A stretch of 64,000 bases of DNA from Volutella citrinella (Eukaryota; Ascomycota; Sordariomycetes; Hypocreales; Nectriaceae): positions 1,984,001 to 2,048,000 of the forward strand of contig JAWZSP010000006.1 in the NCBI GenBank assembly GCA_034401135.1, in the 5' to 3' direction. How positions within the stretch are numbered: position 1 is the first letter of the stretch; every line of letters starts with the position of its first letter. Below are positions 45,171 to 56,218 of this stretch, piece after piece. A model generated the notes under the pieces. That model worked only from the letters and a program-made list of their open reading frames with translations, was not told the DNA's origin and did no database searches. The translations under genes were made by a program, and so were the position numbers.

Positions 45171-46411
45171 CTAAAATGTTCCCGGAAGTAATACCTGGCC
45201 GCTCAAGACATCAAAACATCGACGCCAGAGCATGTTGTGATGCAGATGGCCTCGGCTCTGCTTCCCGGTCCATCGCCTGATCCTAATCCAGCTTTTAGGG
45301 ATGAGAGTAGGCATAGCATAGTCGGGCGGAGAGATACGCAATCGTATCATCACTTGGGGACGTTCGGGGCAGTGATGTCCTTCACGGCGGCACACATGGC
45401 TCTGAGTCCGAACCACCTCGAAGCCGTTGTCTCGGGCTTTTGCCTCAAAGAACACCTCTCCGGCGCTGGGGAACACGTGGAAGATGTATCGCAGGCCACG
45501 AGGGTCGGCGGCGACAAGAGGAAGGTCACCCGGCGTGAGGTGATCATGTAGCCCCGGCTTGCGCCATTGCGGTGCGGTGTGGAACTGGAGGGTTAGGTCG
45601 TGCAAACGGGGGAAAGCTTTAGGACGTCCTCTGGGTCAGGCAACGGCTCCGCGCCGGAGATGAGATCACATTTCGGATTCAGTCCCACCGACAAGAATTG
45701 CAAAGGAGTCGTGTGGTAGTGGAAGACGAGACGCTGGAAAGGCTGCCCGTCTATCTGGGACAGAAGGCTTTCCATCTTGGGGTCGCGTGAGACTACCCCG
45801 GGAAAGTCGCGCCAGACTTGGATTGTGTGGCGAGCCAGGTCGAATGGTATCTTAAATCTACCGTCACTGAGATGGTATTGGCAGCGGGCGTAGCGGTCAC
45901 AGATGTAGCGCCTGAAGGTGGAACATGTGTGGATGAGGCTGAGGAGCGTGGGGTCTGGTCGCAGGCGCTTGTATGGGCCGTCGCATGTGCTGGAGAATGA
46001 GACAATCTGATTCGAAACAGCTTGGTCAATGACGTTGATCTGGGCAAGATACGGGAGCTTGTCGAATGGAAAGGGCTGTATGGAGGGTGGCCTAGGACAT
46101 GGAACGGCGGAGCCCAAGAACACATTTAAGATCCTGGTGATGCGGGCAGATGGCTTCAAGGGTCCCGACATTCTGTTCCTGACTCGTGTTCGTGGGTAGA
46201 GAACGGACGGAAGAATGGGGAGAGAAATGTTCTGAAAGTCATCAGGCCATCCGAGAAGTTTGCAGAATGCTACGTTGCAGCCAGGCAAACCGTTGAGATA
46301 GTTGTAGCGCTGTGAAAGCGATGCAAGCCCACGGCAGAGGCGGCAGCACTGTTTGAGGAGGGCTGTTCCATGACTGTCCAGCACTTGCTGCAGGGAAACC
46401 TGCCCTTGCAA
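45171..46411 (-). pseudogene. Frameshifted reading frame of unknown function
   Basis: Two minus-strand frames overlap near 45593-45625. The upstream one reads LASLSQRYNYLNGLPGCNVAF... through to a stop at 45593; the downstream one reads KAFPRLHDLTLQFHTAPQWR... to 45171. Shifting frame by one nucleotide around 45610-45625 makes a continuous LPDPEDVLKAFPRLHDLTLQF, and no credible intron explains the shift. The upstream part also lacks an ATG, with a stop just before the open stretch. The style (LPYLAQINVIDQAV; HTCSTFRRYICDRYARC) recalls fungal F-box-type proteins, but I cannot name the family. Either a decayed gene or a one-base assembly error plus an undetected first exon. Confidence 0.45.
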
Positions 46412-47220
46412 ACAACACGGGTTTGTGGGGTCCTCATGTCAATGTTGATGGCCAAGTTGTGTTTGGTCACGTTGTCATGGTTGCTGAAGGGAAAGCGACG
46501 ACGACGTGAATCACAGTCAGTCCATGGTGCAAGTGATTGGTACGAGCCGCTATCATGGTGAGCCGCAAAACGGCAATCTCTCAACAACAAACCACTTGGC
46601 TTGGTCTCCTTGGGCTCTTGTTTTGCGCTCACAGTCTTTGAAAGCCGCGATGCACCAGCGCGAAGCTCTTTCTGGTGTTGACGGATCATCTCGCTCCGAA
46701 CTCCGAACCCGCCGAGAGTCTCCGTCTGTGGGTGGGTAATGTCGTCGGTGGTGGGCAAGTGGGCTGCTTTGGGCGTTGGGCGCCTGAGTCGGGGAGGCGA
46801 GCCCCACCGGTGATGCACCTGTCCACGTACGTGTGCGCCCCCCGTCGCAGTGCGTATGACGCTTCACCCGCAGCCCAGCCACACTGTAACCAGCACCACC
46901 ACACCAGCTCCCGAGCTCCATACAAATCCGTCGCTCCAACTTTGTCACTGCTGACGACTGCCCTCTTCTTGGCGCCGAAATAACCACTAGGCAGGCGTTT
47001 TTCTCTCCGGGACTTGCTTTGCTTCTGTTTTCCCTCAACTTTCGCCGTCTGCGAGCTCTTGCGACACCTCCCGGACCCGTCGGCTGATTATAGGGGCCGC
47101 TCCTCGACCAGCGTTTCCCGGAATAGCCTCTTCTTTCCTCCCCGCGCAACTTCGCCCTCTGAGAACGAACCCCCCCACGACCATCCCCAGCGCGGCGGCT
47201 GCCCGCATCATCCCGCAACA
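46412..47220. other. Intergenic: SLA2 promoter and leader
   Basis: No supported gene. The final 200 nt are pyrimidine-rich (about 46990-47180), typical for a leader before the SLA2 start. Confidence 0.55.
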
Positions 47221-50200
47221 ATGGCTAGCATGCCCCAAGTAGCACACATCAAGTCCGTTGTGAATCACTGCGCCGCGCAGCCCGGGAGAGAGCTGACTGA
47301 CCTTGCCCCAGGACCGATCAGGAACTTGCCATCAACATCAAGAAGGCCACCAACAGCGAGGAAATCTCCCCCAAGCGCAAGCATGTACGAGCATGCATCG
47401 TCTACACATGGGACAACCGGTCCTCGGCGGCCTTCTGGGCTGGAATCAAGGTGTACGTAGCTGTTGCCAACGTTGCTCGCATGCCTGTCTGCGACTCTCC
47501 GACTGACTCTCTCGCAGCCAGCCCATCCTCGCCGATGAGGTCCAGACCTTCAAGGCCCTCATCACCATCCACAAGGTCCTCCAGGAGGGCCACCCGAGCG
47601 CCCTAAAGGAGGCAATGGCCAACCGCGGCTGGATCGACAGCCTCAACCGCGGCGTCAGCTCCGGCGGCGTGGGCGATGGCATCCGCGGCTACGGTCCCCT
47701 CATCAGCGAATACGTCTTCTACCTTCACGCGAAGCTCTCCTTCCACCAGCAACACCCCGAGTTCAACGGAACCTTCGAGTACGAGGAATACCTGAGCCTC
47801 AAGGCCATCAACGACCCGAACGAAGGCTATGAGACCATTACCGACCTCATGGCTCTGCAGGATAAGATTGAGCAGTTCCAGAAGCTCATCTTCTCGCATT
47901 TCCGCAACGTCGGAAACAACGAGTGCCGTATTGCTGCCCTCGTGCCCCTTGTTCAGGAGAGCTATGGAATCTACAAGTTCATCACTAGCATGCTGCGCGC
48001 AATGCACTCCAGTAAATCTCTTCTCCGAAAACGTCATGAGTGGAAAAACTGACATGATGAAGCCACCGGCGATGACGACGCCCTCGAACCCCTGCGCGAG
48101 CGATTCGATGCCCAACACTACCGCCTTGTTCGATTCTACTACGAATGCTCAAACCTCCGATACCTCACCAGCCTCATCACGATCCCAAAGCTGCCCCAAG
48201 ACCCCCCGAACCTGCTGGGCGAGGACGAGAACGCGCCGGCGCTGCCCGCGCGACCGAAGAAGGAGATTGAGCGCAAGCCCTCTCCCGTTCCGGAGCCCAA
48301 GAACGAGGAGCCCGGCGAGATGTCCGAGTTCTGGATGAACCAGATCGACGAGAAGAACCGCGAGTACGAGGAACAACAGCGAGCTCTCGAGGCTCAACAG
48401 CAGGCGGCGTTGCTGGCACAGCAGCAGGCTCAAATGCAGGCGCAGCGCGACTTTGAGGAGCAACAGCGCATGCTGGCCGAGCAGCAAATGCGCGAGAAGG
48501 AGGCCCTGCTTGCCCAGCAGGCGCAGTGGCAGACACAAGGTCGCCTTGCTGAGCTGGAGCGCGAGAACCTCAACGCCCGCGCGCAGTATGAGCAGGACCA
48601 GCTCATCCTGCAGCAGTACGACCAGCGAGTCAAGGCTCTCGAGAGCGAGCTAGGGCAGCTACAGAACAGTGTCGGCCAGCAGCTGCAGAGCCGGGACGAC
48701 CAGATCAAGGCGCTGCAAGAGCAGGTCAACACCTGGCGGACCAAGTACGAGGCGTTGGCCAAGCTGTACTCGCAGCTGCGACACGAGCACCTGGACCTCT
48801 TACAGAAGTTCAAGTCGGTACAGCTCAAGGCGGCCAGCGCGCAGGAGGCCATCGACCGGCGCGAGAAGCTGGAGCGCGAGATCAAGACCAAGAACCTCGA
48901 GCTGGCCGACATGATCCGTGAGCGCGACCGCGCTATGCACGACAAGGACCGCCTCAACGGCAGCAACAAGGACGAGGTGGAGAAGCTCAAGCGCGAGCTG
49001 CGCATGGCCCTCGACAAGGCCGACAACCTCGAGCGCAGCAAGGGCAACGAGCTGTCGACGATGCTGTCCAAGTACAACCGCGAGATGGCGGATCTCGAGG
49101 AGGCCCTGCGCAACAAGTCCAAGGCCCTCGAGGACGCCCACGCCAAGCTGCGCGACGGTGGCTCCGACCTCGAGGCGCTGCTCCGCGAGAAGGAGGAGGA
49201 GCTCGAAGTCTACAAGGCCGGCATGGACCAGACCCTGCTGGAGCTCGACGAGCTAAGGCAGAACCAGGGCGCGACCGACACAGTGCTCGATGGCCAGCTC
49301 GACGCCATCATCATGGCTAACCTGGACAAGATCAACGACATTATCGACTCGGTGCTCCAGTCTGGCGTGGCGCGCGTTGACGATGCGCTCTACGAGATGG
49401 ACTCTACGATGCAGGCTGGTAACCAGAACGCCTCGCCGTCCTACGTGCTGTCGCAGATCGAAAAGGCCTCGGCCAGCGCCATGGAGTTTGCCACGGCGTT
49501 CAACAACTTCATCGCCGACGGACCCAACGCCACCCACAGCGATCTCATCAAGGCCGTCAACATCTTTGCCGGCGCCGTGGCCGACGTGTGCAGCAACACC
49601 AAGGGTCTCAGCCGACTGGCCACCGACGACAAGAAGACGGACTCGCTCATGAACGGGTCGCGCCAGTCGGCGCAGTCGACGGTGCAGTTCTTCCGCGGCC
49701 TGCTGAGCTTCCGACTCGAAGGCATGGACCCGCTGCAGAAGACGGACGTGGTCATCAACAGCAACAACGAGGTGCAGATGAACTTGCAGAAGCTCAACAA
49801 GCTGGTGGAGGCGTTCGCGCCGGGCTTCGGCAAGCTGGTCAACAACAAGGGCGACCTGGGCGACCTCGTGGACCGCGAGCTGAGCAAGGCAGCGGATGCC
49901 ATCGCGGCGGCGGCGGAGCGTCTGGCCAAGCTCAGGAACAAGCCGCGCGACGGCTACTCGACGTACGAGCTCAAGGTCAACGACTCGATCCTCGATGCGG
50001 CGACGGCCATCACCAACGCCATTACGCAGCTGATCCAGGCGGCCACGGTGACGCAAAAGGAGATTGTGCAGGCCGGCCGCGGCTCGTCGTCGCGCACCGC
50101 CTTCTACAAGAAGAACAACCGCTGGACCGAGGGCCTCATCTCGGCGGCCAAGGCCGTCGCGGGCTCGACGAACACGCTCATCGAGACGGCCGACGGCGTC

Positions 50201-50800
50201 ATCTCCGGGCGCAACAGCCCCGAGCAGCTCATCGTGGCCTCCAACGACGTAGCCGCCTCGACGGCGCAGCTCGTCGCCGCGAGCCGCGTCAAGGCTGGCT
50301 TCATGTCCAAGAGCCAGGAGAAGCTCGAGCAGGCCAGCAAGGCCGTCGGCGCTGCCTGCCGCGCACTCGTCAGGCAGGTCCAGGCGCTCATCAAGGAGCG
50401 CGGCCAAGAGGATGAGGCGGTCGACTACTCCAAGCTCGGCGCCCACGAGTTCAAGGTGCGCGAGATGGAGCAACAGGTTAGTCACAACGTTCCCCCCCGT
50501 CCCCCCCCCCTTCCATCCCTCAGCCCCGTACGCCCTACTTCACAGTGTTTCTTGTACGGACGCAGTCGTGAGCTGAGGCCACGATGACGCCCTGCCGTTG
50601 AGGTTTCATTGCATCAATCCCCCCAGCGCTGCCATTGTCGGCGGAGCCGAGGCGACCATGGCGCTCAACCCCCGCGAACAACAATGAACATCGGCTAACC
50701 GGATTGCCAATAGGTCGAAATTCTCCAACTGGAAAACGCATTGACCGCCGCGCGTCACCGGCTGGGAGAGATGCGCAAGATCTCGTACCAGGAGGAGTAG
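47221..50800 (+). CDS. SLA2: Endocytic adaptor SLA2/END4 (ANTH + coiled coil + THATCH)
   Basis: Exons are 47221-47252, 47312-47452, 47518-48011, 48063-50476 and 50714-50800, 1055 aa. SLA2 links clathrin/PIP2 membranes to actin during endocytosis. The ANTH domain (about 10-280) has TDQELAINIKKATNSEE, PKRKHVRACIVYTWD and VQPILADEVQTFKALITIHK, ending FYYECSNLRYLTSLITIPKL. A Gln-rich coiled coil covers about 330-640. The C-terminal I/LWEQ (THATCH) actin-binding module covers about 790-1040 (YKKNNRWTEGLISAAKAVAG, SPEQLIVASNDVAASTAQLV). The last exon encodes a short conserved helix. The first donor (AA|GTCCGT) is weak, so the first 10 residues are uncertain. The last intron is unusually long (237 nt) with C runs. 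SLA2 is the classic left flank of the MAT locus. Confidence 0.95.
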
Positions 50801-53800
50801 GCGCAGGGTATCGCCATATGGAGAAGGAACGCAACAGACGGCAAGATAGCGCCTGAGCGTGGCGTCAACTCTCCGTGCGGGGGGGGGGAGGAACCCCTCT
50901 GCCTTACCCCATGTAATGGAGGGAACGTGGCACTTGGCAGGACACGAGGCTTGCGGGAGCAGTGAGAATGGGGGATTTCGTTCATTGGGGCAGCCTTGAA
51001 CTAAACGCAGACGACTGGGCCGATGACTAGGTGCTCAGGTGGGTGGACGAGCGGTCATGAGCCTGCCTGGGTTAGGTGCTGTTCCGGCCAGGCTCCGTGC
51101 CATGTACTCAGAGTACCTGATAGAAGGAGGAGGACACAGGAAGCGAGAGTTAATTTGAACCCTGTTACCGGCGCCAATGCCAAGACGTTTTACACTTACC
51201 GCTACTGCTGTCCCCATCCATGCTCTTGGTGTTGTTACCCAGCGCCTTGTCGCTGGCATGGAGGACGTCATGGCGCCTTGCCTGGCAGGGCTGGACACCC
51301 AGGCTCAATGCAAAGAACAGCCACGATTGCGGGCTTGGGGCGTCTAAAGAGGCAACCTTAGCGGCATGTACCCCGTTCCGGCAGTTGTATAAGCGCATGG
51401 CTGCGTCCGGTGAAGGACGGCATGCCTTGTGCGGCTTCAATTTTGGTTATTAGTCTGTCAACAGGGCGCAATATGCTCTGTGATGCCTCGACTAGTTGTC
51501 TCTGTGTGGGAGGGACGGACGAGAGAGAGATTGGGTGACTGGGGGCCACGGCTTGGTATTAGCGCGATGTGATGATGTCCTCGCGTCGACATCACCGCCC
51601 AGTGTCAGTTTCTATCTCCAGCTTCGAAGTGCATGAAGCTCACGGAGCTAGTCGAAAACGATGCATGGCGTCGCGGACCTCGGGCGATCCGAGCCTTGGC
51701 GGGCGGAGCGACAGCAAAAGTCTCGGAGATAGTGCAGAAGAGCCATTGACCAGCCGAGAGATTAGAGGCCAGCCAGGGCGCCGTGGAACGGGCACATGGA
51801 TCGGAGACCTGTGGATGTCCCAAGGCTGAAAGTCTATTTTTTTTATCGGCTATCTCATCAAAACGTGGGTGCGTCTGGGACCCCGGACTCAGGTGACCAA
51901 CTTTATCTGCACTGTACCGGTAGCCCTAGACCACACGGGCCTGGCGCTACCTGCCGTACTTCGTTGGTGGCTGGGCCCAAGAATAGCCAGTGTTTGAGGG
52001 AGGCGATGCTGAGTTCAGGCAAGAGCCGAGTGAAGTATGTGGGATGGTTCTGGGCTGCCATGTTGTCAAGCGCCTTGCGGCTTAGAGTCTCGTGAGGGTT
52101 TTAGCATCCTTGGCCTTTGAGTTCAACGGCAGGCATCTCGGACTCCGGCGCAGTGCCGCATCCAGATCGACTCTAATTTCGACAGTGTGAGTTGCTGTCA
52201 CCCCGCGCCTTTCAGCCTCCCACCATTTCAGCGCAGCCAGAACTCGCAACCAGCGGGTTTAGCTGGTAGAATACCTGCGCACACATGAATGAGGCTAGTG
52301 GCGTTGAATTGGGTTCTTGGCAAGGTGCGGCGCCTTCGTTTAAGCTGGGATACGACTACGAACAAACATGGTACGATAGATTGCAAGGCCACATGGGTGT
52401 ATGGAAGCTTTGATTGGCAGCAGTCTGACCGAGAACTGATATCGACGACTCCCAAGTGACAAATTTCTGGGGAACCGACAGGGGCCGCCTGTAGCTGAGG
52501 GCTGAAGCACATGTAGCAAACAAAGTCGAGACCAATCACAAGGTTGGACCAAACAGGCTTGGATGAGGATCCATGTGGGATCAGGGGACCAGGAGCGATA
52601 AGGCGATGCTGCACAGTGTCATTTCTCGTTGAATCAAGTCTTCTAGTTGGCCAGAATGAGTGAGCTTGCAGGGGGCGTGGAGAGGCACAATGGTGGGTAA
52701 GGCGACATTGGAGAGGCTGATGGGGCCGCTTTTTGGGCTGGCAGTTTGGTCTGCTGCATGATCCTACCCGCTTACTGTGCTCGCAGCTGGTACGAGAGCG
52801 GCTAGTCCTGCAGGGGTAAGCGAGAGCGCGAAGTTGAGAGGAAGACAAAAAAGCTGGGGGGTTATGTCCATACAATTGACCTCAAAAGCAGGAGCCATGT
52901 TGGCGATGGGATCTGCATTGAGTCGACGAGGTGGGGCGCTCTGCAGGGGTAGATGTCAGTCGTGGAGCTGCGGCTAGTTGAGTGAGGGGTGGGTGATCCA
53001 GGCGTAGTGCGGCAATGGGCTGTTGGTGTGATGCTCGCGCTGCACTGTATGCGGATATGCAATAGCGTCGATCTGGTGGAGGAGGGAGAGGAGGGGACAG
53101 CAACAAGAGCAGTCACTGCACTTGGCGCCAGGTGGTGGTGGATGTGGATTCTGGTGCTGGTGCCGGCACTGATCTGAGCAGGGTTTGGCCCAACTCCCGA
53201 GGAGCCACTTAAAGCTAAGCCTATGCACCTCTGCGCTATGCCGGATCAGGATGTGACAGCAGAAGCATGACAGCAGGAGAGGCCGGAGGGCCCCACAGTG
53301 GCTGCCCGGGGAGGTCTTCCTAGAGCCAACGTTGTCAACCGGCGCTACATCCGGATCCACTCTGCCTCTGAACATGGCAAGCCGACGACCGCCAGCGGCT
53401 ACCGTCGTTCTGAAGGTAGTTACCTTAGCTGCAGCTTGCCCGCACTCTGATAGTACCCCGAGGTCCCCGACAGAGCGTGGCAGACTCAGCGCCGCAGAAG
53501 TTAGGCGGGTTGCCCGTCCCGTCACGGGAGGCACTGTGCTGCAGACGCTGGTGCCCCTTCAGTGATCGACACCAACAAGCAATGACCCGCTGAGGCTTGC
53601 CCAACGAGCTGTGAGACACAGAGCGGCCCAGGCTAGACACAGTATCGAATGAGGGCACCCGATCTAGATCCTTGTTTGGCTGGCTTGGCTGACCCACCTC
53701 TGATGTCGATGGCCGACGATTCACCTCTATCTCACCTTTGGATCTTTGCCAACGGCATGCCACAGAGAGAATTGCCAGCGAGCCATCGTTGTTGTCAATC

Positions 53801-54573
53801 ACAAAAAAGCTGTAGAATTGTCAGATTTATACTATCAAGGTGCACAGCTAGTCACTCAGCTGCTGATTGTACGGGTGCGTTGGTATCGCTGACATATATA
53901 AGGCCTGGTGTTGGCAGAATAAGTCTCACCAGTTCCTCGGACGCGCCTTCGACGCCTCGCCCTCTCCTGAATTACATCGCCTCTGCCTGTAGTTTGCGCC
54001 GTTGGCCCCTGCGTCACGTCATGTGCGCTCCCCCTGCCATTTCCCTCATCACCCCTTCACCGAGAGCTCTCTTTAGCTCCGTGCGAATCTACGGAACTTT
54101 GCTAGAAGCCCCAGTCAGCCGCCCCAGCCTCTCTTGTGGCTCCTTCAGCTGCAACTGTTCCTGCAGATGAGGGATCACGGCCCATTTGCAAGACTTTCCT
54201 TTCGCGCTGTAGTACCCTAGCAGCATTTGTGATGTCTTCACTGGCACAGAATGCTCGATTACCGCAGATCTGGTACCGTTTTTTAGTACCATTGCGGTAA
54301 TCACAAACATGTTCTGCACAAACTCGTAGAAATTGTTTAAGGCAAATTGAAAATTGATGGTGTGTATTCAGCAATCCTTCAGCAACGGCGGACGCGCAAA
54401 TAGTAACAAATGAACGCCTCCTCAATGAAACAAAAACATCAATGATTATTTGGGGTATCGCATCCTTCCTAAAATTCCAACAACCCCATTGCTAGATCAA
54501 CAGCTTGACTTCCTAGGTTGCCCCAAACGCACAGGTTTTATCAACCAGCTGATCGCGAGAGTAGTGCGTGGTA
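50801..54573. other. Gene-poor flank of the MAT1-1 idiomorph, 3.8 kb
   Basis: Between the SLA2 stop and the MAT1-1-1 stop. No convincing gene: frames on both strands are short and unlike known proteins. Base composition shifts from GC-rich to more AT-rich at about 53.8-54.4 kb, which may mark the left idiomorph edge. A TATA-like TATATAAGG is at 53895-53903, and a hairpin-forming inverted repeat is at 54257-54302. Confidence 0.5.
54257..54302. repeat. Imperfect 46-nt inverted repeat (hairpin)
   Basis: Outer arms GATTACCGCA and TGCGGTAATC are perfect 10-bp complements. Inner arms TGGTAC and GTACCA are perfect 6-bp complements around a T-rich loop. Function unknown; could be a terminator-like structure, a protein-binding palindrome or a mobile-element relic. 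Confidence 0.7.
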
Positions 54574-55821
54574 CTAGAAAAGATAGTGGAAATTCTGCTG
54601 AGCGTCATAATCAGGACTCGGGCCTTGGCCGGCGGCTAGAATGAAACCGTTAGTGACTGTGACTGGATCTTCAAATGAATATCTTACTTCGTTCTCCTTC
54701 CTGCTGAGTCTGACCACTCAGCTCATCCATGTCGAAAGGGCTGTCGACGTCAAGGCAATCATAGTCTGGAATGTGATTGATATCGATTGTGTGTTGCGAG
54801 CCACTCGGGAAGGCCAAGTTTGTCTGTGAGTAGCTGTAGAATGTTCGCGGCTCTGGGTAGACTGGCTGCATAGACAAATGGTTGATCGAATTGAGATCGC
54901 GGACGTCGTGGGCGTTGACGCCCATGGTTCTAACGACAAGGTCGTTGTACTGGGAACCAAACAATTCCTTGGTGGCCTGGATGGGATCAACGCGAATTGT
55001 TTTGATAAGATCGATCTTTCCGGCGGTGTAGGGAACAGGTGCATCGATCATCATGCTGGATGAGGTCGTCATTATCCCACTTGTGGCGGTGGTCATGCGC
55101 TCCATCAGGTCAGATCCTTGCTCAGGTAGGTAGCCTGCTTTTACAAGAGCATCAAGAAGTTCGAATTCTGTGGTTGGGTATTGCTGTCCGAGAATCAAAT
55201 CCAGAGTGGGAGACACCATCCTCTGATCTTGTAGCAACTGAGGGCAACCGAGTTGGTCCTGTTGGACTGACCACCCAAGGACTGTGAGGTAGATGGTCGG
55301 GTCGATGATTCTCATGATGGGACAGCAGAGAGCAAGAAATTTGCTCAAAGAAATCTTGCCTTTGCCGACCTCATCTCGGACGAAGGAGTAAACCTTGGCA
55401 ATGAGTGCCCATTTGTTTCGAGTCGGATCTTTGTGCCACAGTGTCGTCAAGAATCCAGAAGCGGCCTTCTGTTGGATATCAGGAAAGATTTTGATGTAGT
55501 AGCCTGCTTGGTGATCAGTTTCATCCAACAGAATGAATGAGGTGGGGAGGGCTCACTGCGAAAGGCCATGAAAGCATTGAGAGGCCGCTTTGCTCGATCG
55601 CCAGGACTGGTCTTGGTGGATTCAGCCGCAGAGGCGGGAGAAGCATCAGCTGCATTGTTGAGCTGACTTGGCGCATCGACAACCTCTAAGCTGACAGTGG
55701 CAGCTTCGAAATACTTTGAAGCAATCTCGTAGATAGTTTCATCTTTCAAAAGGGAGAGGAGTTCTTCGGTAGGGATGGACGACAGGCGTCGCAGGAGAGC
55801 GGCTTTCTGCTGGGGATCCAT
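54574..55821 (-). CDS. MAT1-1-1: Mating-type protein MAT1-1-1 (alpha-box transcription factor)
   Basis: Exons are 55821-55557, 55503-54688 and 54635-54574, 380 aa. The alpha-box begins at KRPLNAFMAFR (79-88) and continues YYIKIFPDIQQKAASGFLTTLW and RNKWALIAKVYSFVRD (to about 132). The first intron (CGCA|GTGAGC...AGCAG|GC) interrupts the Ser89 codon, a position conserved across Pezizomycotina. The last intron (CGAA|GTAAGA...CACTAAC...TCTAG|CC) adds 20 residues ending NFHYLF. MAT1-1-1 is the DNA-binding regulator of MAT1-1 identity, controlling pheromone genes and fertilisation with MAT1-2-1 as partner. The downstream region is intact with no stops. Family certain; only the last exon rests on splice consensus alone. 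Confidence 0.96.
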
Positions 55822-56218
55822 GATTTGAAAACGGTTGGGTGAAAGACTGAAAATGTGATGGTGTTTGGGAGAAAACGAGTCTGAGGGATGGGAGGTGCTG
55901 GAATAATAACTTGGACCAAACGAGGCAGAGAGGTAGCTGTGAAATGGGCTTGGCAAAAAGTGACAAAGGCATTTAGTGAGTGAGTGGCTTACAAGGGAGT
56001 GTTGGGTGACGGGGGCTGAACAGTACGTGGCAAATTTCGTGCACTGTTTGGCTCTGCCCCGTTGGTGCTCGCTACGCACGGGTTCAAAGTTGCAGGGGAG
56101 AATGCACGTCGGCACACCACAAGCTGCAGGGAACTAGGTATATTAACGAGAGCGCCACCATTACTTTTGCTTGGCAATTTGAATTGACAAGCACCACTGT
56201 CTACACTGCACTAAGAGT
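55822..56218. other. MAT1-1-1 promoter / MAT1-1-2 3' flank
   Basis: 397 nt of AT-rich spacer between two co-oriented minus-strand genes. No other gene is seen. Confidence 0.6.

Noticed and set aside
49253..50485. 410-codon open frame on minus
   Set aside because: Antisense shadow of the SLA2 coiled coil/THATCH region.
52228..52875. 215-codon open frame on minus between SLA2 and MAT1-1-1
   Set aside because: No domain and no homolog recognised; composition is not that of fungal coding DNA.
53649..54170. 173-codon open frame and nearby TATA-like site
   Set aside because: No similarity, unusual composition, and the TATA-like site lies inside the frame; only kept as a note in the gap finding.
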